From the NCBI GenBank assembly GCA_030549205.1, contig JAUKTV010000003.1, positions 992,001 to 1,056,000 of the forward strand: a stretch of 64,000 nt of DNA, read 5' to 3'. This document shows positions 46,550 through 57,878 of the stretch, piece after piece. The stretch's first letter is position 1; each line of letters starts with the position of its first letter. The DNA is from Apiosordaria backusii. Lineage: Eukaryota; Ascomycota; Sordariomycetes; Sordariales; Lasiosphaeriaceae. Made by a program: the position numbers and the translations under genes. The notes below the pieces were generated by a model. It did no database searches and was not told the origin of the DNA. It saw only the letters and a list, made by a program, of their open reading frames with translations.

Positions 46550-47035
46550 TTTGTTTTTGACATGTTTTTAGCAGGCCGCTTAAGTTCAGGGGCATGGCGA
46601 AAGGGAGACATGGCGCAGGGTTCGGGTGATAGAGGTACATCAGCGTGTATACTTGGTCTAGAAAGTGGCATGATTATTTTATCTTTTTTCTAATAAGCGG
46701 TTCAGTCATATTCTTCAATACTTGTCATCCAGCACTATCAATGCAGTGTGCGAGTCTTGCTTTCCTGGTGGCATGGTGTTATGGAATATTAACAAGCTCT
46801 GGAAAGATTCGTTGGAAGGGTTAGGGTTGTCCGGCAAGTTTGGGTGCTCTTATCTTATCGGTCGCATGCACCTCAAGGTCACCAAAATCCAGGGCTCCCA
46901 GCCAGGAAACCGTCCCTCCGCTAACCGCTCCCAGCTTCCCTCTGGACCTCTTACCTCGGCGGCCCTACCGATCTTTTTTCCCAACACAATTACTCCCACA
47001 ATCTTGAATATCGCCAAACCGCGTCGACGGGAGCT
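46550..47035. other. Intergenic region before the ING gene
   Basis: It holds the 3' end of the cis-prenyltransferase gene and the promoter and leader of the ING-family gene, both on the plus strand. No additional frame is supported. Confidence 0.6.
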
Positions 47036-49439
47036 ATGAAGACAGCCAAACCCCCTGCGCCTGAGAATGGCGGCAGCAGTCGCAGAGCGCAGCCCCTCCG
47101 CCAGACGCGCATGCTCAATCACGGCAACTCCTCGTCGTCGCTCATCGCAAATACACCAGCCCAGCCCATCGACATTTTCCCTGGCCTCAACCACTTCACC
47201 GATGCCATCAGCGCCCTCCCAAAGGAAATCGTCCGTCACTTCACCCTCCTGAAAGAGGTCGACGCCAAGATCTTCAACAACGAGGGCAAGCTCTTCGACA
47301 ACATCCGCCGTGCTCTCGACACCCCGCCGCCGGTCGATCCGTTCCCGTCGTCCAACGATGCGCACAGCAGTCTCACGCCCGCGTCGGCGCCCATGAGCGC
47401 TCAAACCAGCAGTACTGGAGCACCCCCGTACCCCGCCGTCCTCTCGATCCCTTCTGCCAGCGGCGCTGCTAATTCCACGAACGAGGCGCGCCGCCGAATA
47501 TTCAAAGAGACAAATCTCAAAATACAAGAAATGATGGTGGCTTTGGAGGAGAAGAATCACGTTCTTCTAACCGCCAATGACGCACTGGAAAAGCAGATGA
47601 AGCGAATTGAGTCTGTGTGGCCCAACCTCGAAAGCGAGTTCAGCGAGGAGGCCAAATGGGGCAGCGCTACCCATTGGGCTTACGATGACGTCCGAAAAGC
47701 ACAGCAGCAGGCCAAGTCAAATGACAAGGCTGAGCGATCACGGCGTGAGGGCGCCGCCGCTCTGTCTGCCGCTGCCCAGCATGTGAACGCCGAAGAGGCG
47801 GCGGCCCGGAGCAACGACCGGAAACAAGCACTTGCTGCCAAGAAGAACGCAAAGACACAAACAGGCGAAGGCGACGCGGACAAGGCGAATGAGCCAGTCA
47901 AGAAGACACAGGGACCCAAGTCGCGCAAAGCGCCCGCGGAGGCGGCGGCTCCCGTCGGCCTCGGTATCACCACGGGCGCGCCAGCCGGCCCCGCCCCGGC
48001 CAAAAGACGCAAGGTTGAGACTGCAAAGGCAAACGGGGGAGCTCCGATGGAGCGCGCCATGAGCTCAGTCTTTGGCAACACCACCGTGAAGCCCAAGACC
48101 ACGAGCCCGAGAGAGACCCCGGTGCCTGAAAGCGGCCCCAAAAAGCGCAAGGCGCTCCCAACGTCGAGTGGGCAGGCAAAGAAAAGGTGCGCTCGCCCAT
48201 TCGACTTTCGATCCGTGTCTCTTGTTTTCTTAGCTGACCCTCGAGTGTAGCAGAACGAACAACAATGCCGCCATGTCCCCGTCCATGGCCTCGTCGCCCG
48301 TCATCGGAGCCCTCCCTGATCCCGTCAAAGGCAGTCGAGCTTCACCAATTCCGACCACTGTTGTCCCTCCCAGGCCAGCATCATCTCGCGCCCGTCAAAA
48401 CTCTACGCAATTGGGCTCCGAAGTTGGAAGGCAAAGAGCTGCTTCTGTTGCGTCTACTAAGCCAAATGGAAACGCCCCAGACACTCCAAACTTGGGCCAG
48501 CTTGGCGAAACCCCCAAAACAAGCATGGAAACCAAAGTACTGAAGGAGACACCTATTCCTGCCCCTACTCCAAAACTGGAGCCCTTGAGAACAGAAACTG
48601 AGATACCGCCACCGGTGCTGGAGCCTCTACACAACGGCAATAACAAGAAAGAGATTGCCACAAAAGTCGCTGCGGCAGCAGCAGCAACATTAGCAACCTC
48701 TGAAGAGCGGACTGAGCCGAAGAAGGAAAAGGAGAAGGACTCAATAGCTTCGCCCGCTATTCAACCAACCCCTATAAGCACGGTTAAAACTAAGAGCGGT
48801 CGCGCAAGCAAGCCTTCCACACCCTCATTAGGTACCTTTGCCGAAGCAGCCTCGATAACGACGGCAATCCCAATAGAGAAGCCGGCCGCCACCTCCCGCT
48901 CCCGGCCGTCCAGGAATACCTCTGAAGCAGCCAGCGCAACAGACAAGGACAAGAACAACGCCAGCAGCACAGTCACAAGTACAATGACGACCTCCAAGCG
49001 TAGCCACAAGAAGGGAGCTTCCATTTCTGCGGCGGCGGCAGCTCTTGCCGCACAAGCAGGCTCTGCCCCCAACTCTACAAAAGCGTCGTCCAATGGTGGT
49101 AGTACTGCGAGCGATGACAATATCAAGGGCAGCAGAGGAACTGCCCACCACCAGCAACCACCACAAAGCACTCAAGAAGACGATGATGATGACGAACCAG
49201 ACGGAGACGAACCAAGGTACTGCAAGTGTAACGGAGTTAGCTACGGAGAAATGGTGGGTTGTGACGGGGTGGGGTGCCCGAGGGAGTGGTTTCACTTGGA
49301 ATGTGTGGGGTTGAAGATTGCGCCCAAAGCCAACGGTATGTTGCTCTTGCATTCTATGGTCATTGGGGTCAAAGGCTAATTTGGACGTATAGCAAAATGG
49401 TATTGTGATGAATGCAAGGAGCGGTTGAAGAAGAGGTAG
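47036..49439 (+). CDS. ING-family PHD-finger protein (histone-modifying complex subunit)
   Basis: ING proteins read H3K4 methylation for histone deacetylase (Pho23 in Rpd3L) or acetyltransferase complexes (Yng2, Yng1); which one this is cannot be fixed. Exons 47036-48186, 48251-49335 and 49393-49439 encode 760 aa. Introns are 64 and 57 nt with donors GTGCGC and GTATGT. Residues about 47-95 and 150-185 carry the helical ING domain (FPGLNHFTDAISALPKEIV). A long low-complexity middle follows, with Ala-, Ser- and Lys-rich stretches and KKRK-type nuclear signals. The PHD finger spans about 707-753: YCKCNGVSYGEMVGCD, CPREWFHLECVGL and AKWYCDECK give the complete Cys4-His-Cys3 set. The last exon supplies only its final 15 residues. 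The first acceptor is a tandem TAGCAG, allowing two isoforms that differ by one serine. Confidence 0.9.
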
Positions 49440-52400
49440 TCCCTCAGATCTAACTCTTCGCCTTCGGGACGACGGTAGATATAATGTGGTAGTGTATGTA
49501 TTTTGTGATATGGTAATTCTGCATTACGGCCAAAGAACAATGACGCGAATGTCTGGCTGGAGCAGAGGGTTGAATGGATGGGACAGGATAGTTTGTGTAG
49601 GGTTTCTAGCGAGGGATATATCAGCGAACCTGATGGCGAAAGGCGTTTGGGGGCTTGCCGTTTTTTTTTTTTCTTATCCTACTATGGTAGAAAGAGCGTT
49701 GATGGAATGTGAGAGTTGAGCACATCAAGAAGTGTAGTTATTTTCATGGCTATAGTCTGTTACTGGACCGTTGGAGCAACAACAGGTATATACCGCTGCC
49801 TCCCATATTGCTGCAACGAAAAGAAAGGTCGAGAGCAGAATATCAATGTTAGGCCTTAAGCTCACTATCTACAGCGAAGGGCCCGTGTCTTGGCCTGACA
49901 ATCCTCTCCCCAGGGACCTGTTTGGTCGACGGGCTGACCACTGATCTATTCAATAACATAGTCTATACGGTGCTACTTCGATGGTGACGAAAGCGGGAAT
50001 ATGTTGCTTGTGCCCCCAGGCTGCTGTGGTCATCGTCTCGTCAATGAATCTTCATTCCTGCCGGCGCCAGAATCATCATCAACGACCATCATCGTAGAGC
50101 TCGTCTGCTCTGTCGTTATCATCACCAGCATGGTGCGCCCTCTCTGCATTCATCAACCTCGCTTCTGGGGTGGTACTACTTGCATCGTTACAACTCAGTG
50201 GATCAGACCACTTGCATATCGACTTGATGAGTACGAACAATGTCATGTAGGGTTGATGGACAGCGTCGTATACGCAACCCATCATTTGGCAGTTTCAAAT
50301 GTGGTATTTGTACCAACAACATGTATGCTTGCTTGTGGCTATGTTCTGAGAGAAAAGCCATCTTATTAAATCTTGTTAAATATTCTCCATCATCAATCTA
50401 CAGCGTGGTCGCCTGTAATTGCGAGTTCCCCTTCCCGATGGTAAATGGATTTTTGTCATTTCTTGTTTACATATAGTCCAGTGTTGAGGAACCGTTGCCG
50501 GTTTTTTCCTCAGATTTCGAGTACCCCCAACTCAACTGTGCGAAGTGATTCATAGTTTTAAGTATTGTGATGGCAGTCTTAAAACCAACCTCACAAAAAT
50601 GGCGTGCATCACCTATCTTCTGGGCGTGAGCTTTCTGTTCTTACCCGTGGGAACTTACCTTAGAAGAGACTGACGACCATTCATAATGAGACTGCTGATA
50701 TATCGTGGGCAAATACTCAAAACTTGAGAGGGTCAATATTGATTTTTTCTTTTTGGCAGGATTGTCTGCTCGTGAGAAAGACCCAGCCAAGGCCGACTTA
50801 TCTTCACCGTGTACTTAACCCAGCAGCTTTGGAAAACTCAAAGTACACGGCGAAGACATGATGAGAGGCTTGATTCCGTGCAATACTTCAACAGTTTTTT
50901 TACAGACAGCTTATCTCACATCTCAACGAAAGCGAGGCTCACATCGAAAATGCATAAGCGTAAGGCTGATATCAGAATGAGTAAGATCATCCACTGATAA
51001 GGCAGATCATGATGGGTACCTTACAGCGAACATGCATGAGACTAGTCTTTCAAGTGTACGAAAGCCAAGAATAAAGCAATGCTTTCCTTCTCATCACCGC
51101 GAGGTTCTAGATTTGGAGGATTTGGTTTGGTGGTGATGGTTACACAGGGAGGTACGTACTTATACCAATGACGTCAGATGGACCGAAAGGGGTTGAACGG
51201 CGCGGCTGTGATTTGTTCATATTTTGAGGTCCATGTGGGTTGCATGGTTGTACATGCGGCAAGGACATGGGAGCTTTCACTTGAGTGTTTGCATGTCCGG
51301 GAGATAGAAATATTCCGCGTTCGACTTATGGCGCCTCAACCAAAAATGAGATTCTCACAACGTGCATTGAGAGCACCTCATTGTGTTAAACGATCAGTCG
51401 GAACGAGCCCATTCCGGTAGGGTTGACGAAGATATGCAGTCAACACAGCAATAGGGCCCGATGCTCTCCTTCTTTCTGATCTCAGCGATGCTGTTGTGCA
51501 ACATTCGATAATGAAACTTGCTCTCCAAGTTGCCCCTGAGAATGAATGTCGTTTAGCCAAGTCGGATATTGCCGTGATATTGTTTACTCCAGTTGAGATC
51601 GGCGGCCTGGCCTCAAAGCTGCCAAAGAGGATCTCACTGCCGAGACAGGCGCCAGACAATCCTTACGGGTCATATATTGTGTGTGGAATCTGGTGGATAA
51701 AAGAGAGAGGTCAGGTGAGGCCATCTGATACGACGTCTCCCTTCCATCAGGGCGCTAGCGAAAGTCAGGGGCCACTCGGGGGCTCGGGTGTTGGAGAAAA
51801 AGCTGGGGAAGCGGGCGCGGCGCGCTGGACCATGAACCGGGCGGGACGCTAGTAGACATCAAATTGGTGATTATCAGAAACTCAGCAGAGCCAGACGGGA
51901 AACGGAGGAGGTTTCCCGGTCTCTCACATCGCTGTCGTCAGCCTCCGAGGAGATGCTGTTTTTGACGGCCATTTAGTGCGTGATACAGCATGAGAGATCT
52001 CGGGTCGAAATGCATGCTCTTCATGCCGCAAGCCGCGCCGCGCTGGAATGACAACGTTTGTGAGCCCAGCCTGTGTAACCCACGAGGTTAAAGTGCCACC
52101 TACCACCCCGGGCAAAAGATCCGGATCCGATGCCCGAGAGGCCCGTTCCAGCCCGCAGATTGGTCAAAGGGAAATCTGTGGGGTAAGAGAGAGGCTAGCC
52201 AGATGCCCAGGGACAACACAACTCCAATAAGGGTTGGATGAAAAAAAATTAAGAAAACAATCGGCATCGCTAGCGCAAAGGCGGCTGCACGCGGCTCCAG
52301 CCCCAGGGGGTTTGGCAGACGACCTGCCGCGACAGGGCAGCAGATCAAGCACCACGTGAACAAAACGAGCCTCCTTTCAGGCGACTTGGACACGGCTTGG

Positions 52401-54594
52401 CTGCTTGGCAGGTCGGGCTGGCCAGATGTGTCTTGGCCCTGCAAGGTGCTGTGCTGGCGATGCTGCTGACAGTCATCAGACGGGACGCATATTCTTCCAA
52501 CGGATTGGATACAACAAAGCACCCAGGAACCGGAACGGCAGGGGAGCTGAGCTTCAGAGCGGCAAAAGGCAGAGCAAAGCCCACTCGCAGACGCAGTCAT
52601 AAGGTCTGATCAGCAGGCGAAAAAAGACGTTTGACTTTGAGCTGTCTCTCGGCGCTGATTCGGCGTCTGATTGTTTGATACCTCGCCGGGTCCGGATATC
52701 TCAAGCATTTCTGGCATGGAGGTTGTGCCATGTCGTTTGTGGGTGAGGTGAGGGAGGGGCAATGCCTCACGTCACTGTCCAATGATTAGGTAAGAAATTG
52801 CATTTTCAACCTATGAGAGGCCGAGATTTTGCACAAGGCAACGTCACGCCAGATCAGCCGACTGTGCAAAGACCAACATGGAGATTGATGCCATAATAAG
52901 ATGAACTGCTCTAATCGGCCGAATCATACACCACGGGAAGAGCCAGCACGAGGGCATTGGAGGGGAAGGTTGCAAAGCGAGGAGCCGTGCAACCAGTGCT
53001 CTTTGGGCAAGCAGGAAAAATTCCTGCAGCGTTGGAAGGGTTTTTGGTGGAGAAGTTCAAACCATTACGTACCGGCAAGCTCTCTCGAGTGCTGGCTGCG
53101 CCGGTTGGCCACCTCTTGACCACCACCTCGTGCCTCACCGATGATGTTATGGCATGTCAGAGAAATTCGGGCATTCGTGTGAGCAGACTCAGCGGTTCGG
53201 CTGGTGTGAGGTACAGCTTGGCGCAAGTTTCGTCAACTGTTGGCCGTCTCGCGCCTTGCTTTCTTTGTTTTTGTTGAGGGGTCGGGTTTGGGTTGGAATT
53301 TATTCGTTATCAAATACGGAGTAGAGGGAATGGAAAACGGTCTGACAGCTCTTGAATCGGCAACGGCTCTGGTTGGCTCGTCAGGGACAGCCTGCATAAA
53401 TCTTGATTGCTGGCAGTCGCAAACTGACGACAGACAAGAAAGATGGGCTTCCAAATTCTAGCAGCAACTTCCAGGTTCCATACACAGTATGTATGTTCGC
53501 AGCAAAACGGCGGGGCGAAGTCTTGACCGCAGGGTCCTGTCGCCGAGTTCGCGGTGCGATGTGAAGTATACATACATAAGAAAAAAATGCGGCAACCGCC
53601 CAGACGGAGCGCTGATGGCCGATGACATGTCCAGGTGACAAAGGCTCTGGCCATTTTCGCTAATTCCCACGAGTAATAAAGACTTTTCCAGAGCGTTGGA
53701 GCCGGGCTCCGAGCTTGTTTTCTCGGCCTGCATCGGTTCCCGCCTTGACGTCCATATTTAATTCAAATCCGCCATTGCTTGTGCACGACCATCTTGCACC
53801 TGCCGTAATTTGTTACCTACGAAATATACCATACCATCATTTGTTGACATTGTGCAACTCTCTTCGATCTCGAACTTGCAGGCTCCATCCCTCCCCCATT
53901 GAGCTTTGTTCGTCCAACTCGCCGTTTCATTACTATCGGCATCGAGTGATCTCGGTCGCAAACTCGACTCATCGAAATCTATATCCACTGCTCGTGCTCT
54001 GTACAGTCAGAAATTGGGGCGAACTTGCTTACCTTGCTGAAAAGCAACCTGGAAACAAGAAGAAGCTAAGAACAGAACCGCACTGCCGGAACCTTCGACA
54101 GACGCACGTCTTTCCCGACCTTCTCATCCTCCCTGCATCACAGAGCGCAGAAAGACGGCGCGCTGCTTCCCTCGTGCTACCTACCGTTGGTTTTTATAAT
54201 CAGAAAAGGCAGGCAGATCACGATTGCGGGCCCCGGAATTTGAAAAAAACCACACCAAGCTCGCAGACTTCCCCGCATCACTGCATCCATCGCAGGCTTC
54301 CTCTTACCTAAGAAGCTATTGCTTTGACTAATAGAAAGTCCCCTGGTTCCTTTCGGACAGTCTTGTGAGACCACGGCTCGGGCCCCCCTCAACAGAACAA
54401 GCAGCTGTCAACGGTGCCTGAACACCCTGTCCTGCTCTGACCATCCATCGGATCGAATCAATCTCTGGAACCGCCTGTCGCCATTTCTTTCTTGCATCGC
54501 GCACCTGACCTGACGAACGGTGCTGCACTTTCTCCCCGGACCCAGCCAAGCCTGTCCCAACACATCCCTCACCCTGTCGCCGCTATCTTTCCCC
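49440..54594. other. Gene-poor 5.2-kb stretch, no supported gene
   Basis: Nothing here meets the standard for a gene. The longest ATG frames are 110-140 codons, Cys/Trp-rich or overlapped on the opposite strand, and lack splice partners. No tRNA or other RNA gene was recognised. The last 900 bases (53.7-54.6 kb) are markedly C/T-rich and probably form a long leader and promoter of the F-box gene. Regulatory RNA or unusually small genes cannot be ruled out. Confidence 0.5.
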
Positions 54595-56658
54595 ATGGCG
54601 GTCTCCAAGCCGAGACCAGCCCATTTGCACGTCTCCTCCCCCCTGGGAACGCCTTCAAGGGACTGCTCCCCGGACTACTTAACCATGGCCCGGGATCGGC
54701 CTGCCACCCCGGACCGGGCATCCCGCTCTTCTTTCTCCTCCATCCGGGAAAACGAAAGCATCCTGCCCCAGTGCTTTTCCAAAACAAAGATTTCATCCTA
54801 TCTCGACTCTGAGGCCATCGACGACCTGCACTCTCCTCCCAGCCCAACAGGCTCGACTTCCAGCACCAACTCCCAGGAACTGAAGATGATCCAAACTCAG
54901 ACTCAAACTCTCACACAAGCTCACACTCAACCCCCCACCAAGTTCCTGCCGCCCGTCACGAACCCCAACAGCCGGCTTCTTGGTTACTGGACCCCCGCTG
55001 ATTCCTTCAGAGGCTGGAAGGAGATTCAGGTCAAGGGCAAACTCGCCAGCAAGAGTTTCGGAGACCTTCAGATCCTTCATCAAATCTTCAAGGACACGCC
55101 CAAGCCCACGAAGCGCGGTGGTGCCAGCAGACCTGGCGATGCTCCTCTTGAGAGACTTCCGACTGAGATTCTGAGTACGTTTTCCCTGTCTCTTCCAAAG
55201 CCCCCCCCCCCGTCCAGGCAAGGCCCATACGCTAACATGTCTGGATATATAGCCTCCATCATCAACCTTCTTGCCCTTGATGTACCCCCCAATGGTGTGT
55301 CGAGACGCAATGTCGATCTCATGTCGTTGTTGCTGACCTCGCGGACGCTTCACATCGCGACCCTAACCACTTTGTACAGCAAGATCACTATTCCCCACTC
55401 GAGAATTTTCCAAAAGTTCCTCGCACACATTTCAGAGCACTCCACCCTGGGAACCATTGTGCGGCGTCTTGACTTTTGCCACTTCAACCCTGCACAGCTT
55501 TTCTCCACAGCGGCCGAACGCTCGCAAGCGCGCAACCTTACCTCCGAGACCCTTCTTCGATGCCTCGACCTCACCCCCAACCTGCAAGAGTTCCTTGCCC
55601 AGGAGTATCTCGACGATGATCTGAATGCTGATGTGCTGCGAAAGCTCTTTTTGGGTCTGCCGAGGCTGCAGGCGGTGGATTTCTGCGGTTGCACGTCTAC
55701 CAAGTTCAAGGAGGCCTTCAGCTCGATAGTGTCGCCCGACTGGCCCCCTGTGCTCTCGATCCGTCGCCTCTCCCTCCACAAGTGCCTTACATTACCTTCG
55801 GTTGTCCTCGAGACCATTCTCCCCCGATTGAATCACCTCACGCACCTGGATGTTGCTGGTACACGCATAACAGACGCTGCCCTCGCTGCGATCCCGGTTA
55901 CTGCCCGCATCACACACCTCAACCTTGCTAAGTGCACTCTTTTGACCGCAAGGGGTGTCATCGAATTCTTGACGAACCATCCTGCTGTCAAGGAGCTCCA
56001 GTTTTTGAGCTTGGCCACGGATGCCAGGAGCCATCAACTCTTCGACGCCCCGAGCCTCAAGGAGTTACTTCCCGTCCTTCCCAGAACCCTCAAGTCTCTC
56101 AGCTTGAAGGGCAGCAAGATGGAGTCTTCCCACATTGAGCTTCTCCGGCCGCTGACGAAGCACCTTGAAGAGCTTGTTATCGGACGCTCGCTCACCCTGG
56201 CGGACATCAACCGCCTTTTCGTCCCCGACGAGAGCAATAACGATGACGTGCAGATGCAGCTGGACTGGGTCCCTCATACTCTCAAGTATCTGGACCTGTC
56301 TGACTTTTGGGGCCAGGAGCTCGACTTAGTCTACCTGTTCAGCAGCGGATGCGCCATTCTCAAGAACTTCTCTGAGCCCTTGGAGGTTATCGAAATTGCC
56401 GAGGATGTGTTCAAGAGAGTGAAGAAGTCGGTTGCGGCGGTGGAGCGTGCCGGCTGGAAGATGTCGGAGTGCGGCAGCCGTGGATGGTTGGTGAGACAGC
56501 CTCCCAAGGATGCGGCGACGGACAAGCCCATTGTCAGAGACGATGGGCGTCGGTCGTGGAAAATGGGAGCTGATTCCTGGGGAATGAGAAAGATCCCAGT
56601 TGCGAGGGCCGAGGTTGGCGGAATGTACGGAAGCTTCATGTTTGGGCGTAAGCTTTGA
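54595..56658 (+). CDS. F-box and leucine-rich-repeat protein
   Basis: F-box/LRR proteins are usually substrate receptors of SCF ubiquitin ligases. Exons 54595-55174 and 55253-56658 encode 661 aa. The first ATG in frame is 54595 (CCCCATGGCG); the frame is open upstream but has no earlier ATG. The 78-nt intron has donor GTACGT, branch GCTAACA and acceptor TATATAG. Removing it joins LERLPTEIL to TSIINLLALDV, creating an F-box at about residues 184-235 with RRNVDLMSLLLTSR. About 270-540 shows irregular leucine-rich repeats, for example LNHLTHLDVAGTRITDAAL and LKSLSLKGSKMESSHIELL. The N-terminal 140 residues are Ser/Pro/Thr/Gln-rich and probably disordered. The intron is frame-preserving and has no stop, so retention would insert 26 residues into the F-box. 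Confidence 0.82.
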   Translation: MAVSKPRPAHLHVSSPLGTPSRDCSPDYLTMARDRPATPDRASRSSFSSIRENESILPQCFSKTKISSYLDSEAIDDLHSPPSPTGSTSSTNSQELKMIQTQTQTLTQAHTQPPTKFLPPVTNPNSRLLGYWTPADSFRGWKEIQVKGKLASKSFGDLQILHQIFKDTPKPTKRGGASRPGDAPLERLPTEILSTFSLSLPKPPPPSRQGPYANMSGYIASIINLLALDVPPNGVSRRNVDLMSLLLTSRTLHIATLTTLYSKITIPHSRIFQKFLAHISEHSTLGTIVRRLDFCHFNPAQLFSTAAERSQARNLTSETLLRCLDLTPNLQEFLAQEYLDDDLNADVLRKLFLGLPRLQAVDFCGCTSTKFKEAFSSIVSPDWPPVLSIRRLSLHKCLTLPSVVLETILPRLNHLTHLDVAGTRITDAALAAIPVTARITHLNLAKCTLLTARGVIEFLTNHPAVKELQFLSLATDARSHQLFDAPSLKELLPVLPRTLKSLSLKGSKMESSHIELLRPLTKHLEELVIGRSLTLADINRLFVPDESNNDDVQMQLDWVPHTLKYLDLSDFWGQELDLVYLFSSGCAILKNFSEPLEVIEIAEDVFKRVKKSVAAVERAGWKMSECGSRGWLVRQPPKDAATDKPIVRDDGRRSWKMGADSWGMRKIPVARAEVGGMYGSFMFGRKL

Positions 56659-57878
56659 GAGCTTTTTTTATCGGCATTTGGTTTTTTCTTCATAAGGAGT
56701 AGGCTCGACTTTGGCATGGGTGTTTGGGTTTGTTGAAATGAAAAAGGCAAATTCAGGGAAAGCGAGCGATTGGTGTTCTGGTTATCATTCGGTTTTTCTT
56801 GGTGTTGGGCATCTCTTCTTGTTATCTTGTTTGGGTATCGTTCTGTTGACTGTTGCATCGCATGGAGTTATGGAGGAAAATGGCCGTGGGACTGTGTCAC
56901 GGAGTACAATTGAGGGGACAACAAAAAGAGACAAAAAAGGGCGCATTGGTACGACCAAGATGAAGAAACCGAAAAGGAAGAAGTTCCAAAACGTATATAT
57001 GTCCTTTTAATTGTTATTAACTAACTGAATTGTGTACGAAGCGCGAATAAGAATCTCAAATCAACTTTATGGATTTGTTGCCATGGGAATCAAGTGAAAA
57101 TGAGCAGCCAAAAATGAGAGAAACGCCAGCGGCATCACTGCATGATGTATTCCCCCGATGCAAGACGATAAAGTGTCCTGTGCAGCTGTCGAGATAAGAG
57201 ATGGCAAAAAATGAGAGATATTACTGGATTCAAGCTGTAATCAGTATCCAAAAGAGCGAGGTCAGAAAGACAGCCCCCACGCTTTACACGGTGAGGCTGC
57301 AGGAGGGACACCACCCACTTACACACCCCCACCCCCCTCCCAGTGCGGGATGAATGTCTGCCGGCCGGGCACTCAGACTCACACCCGTGGACACACTCAT
57401 ACATGCACGACACGGCAGCCGACAAGGTACGTAGATACGTAGATACGTATTTGAGGGACTTGTTGGTCCGGAAGGCAGCAAAAGAATCAGACTGTCGGAG
57501 GTAGAAATAAGCTTTTTTAATCTGTTTCACGTCAGGGGTCTTCGGCACCTTTCAGATCTCAGTGCGTATTAGACAGCTTTCAAGGAGAATCTACAACAGC
57601 AACAGAATACATCCATGATCAAAGTAAATTTGAGTAATTTGGTATCTGTAGTATTCTGAGAACCATGGCTGAGAATTTCTTTTATCGTGTACTTAGCAAC
57701 GTTCATCATTTGACAAGACCCAACAGCACTCTGTTTTTACCCAGCTATCAGCGTACAAATACACAACTCGCCAAATCGGTTCTTTGCTTTTTACCATCTA
57801 GAAGAAAATATCCCAACCTTGCCTTCCCTTCCCAAGTCACCTCATTCTTCTTCTTTTGCACCACCTGAATTATACACC
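56659..57878. other. Convergent intergenic region, F-box gene to YSH1
   Basis: It contains both 3' flanks. A short tandem of TACGTAGA units lies at about 57428-57449. Frames of 60-137 codons are motif-free and not supported. Confidence 0.6.
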
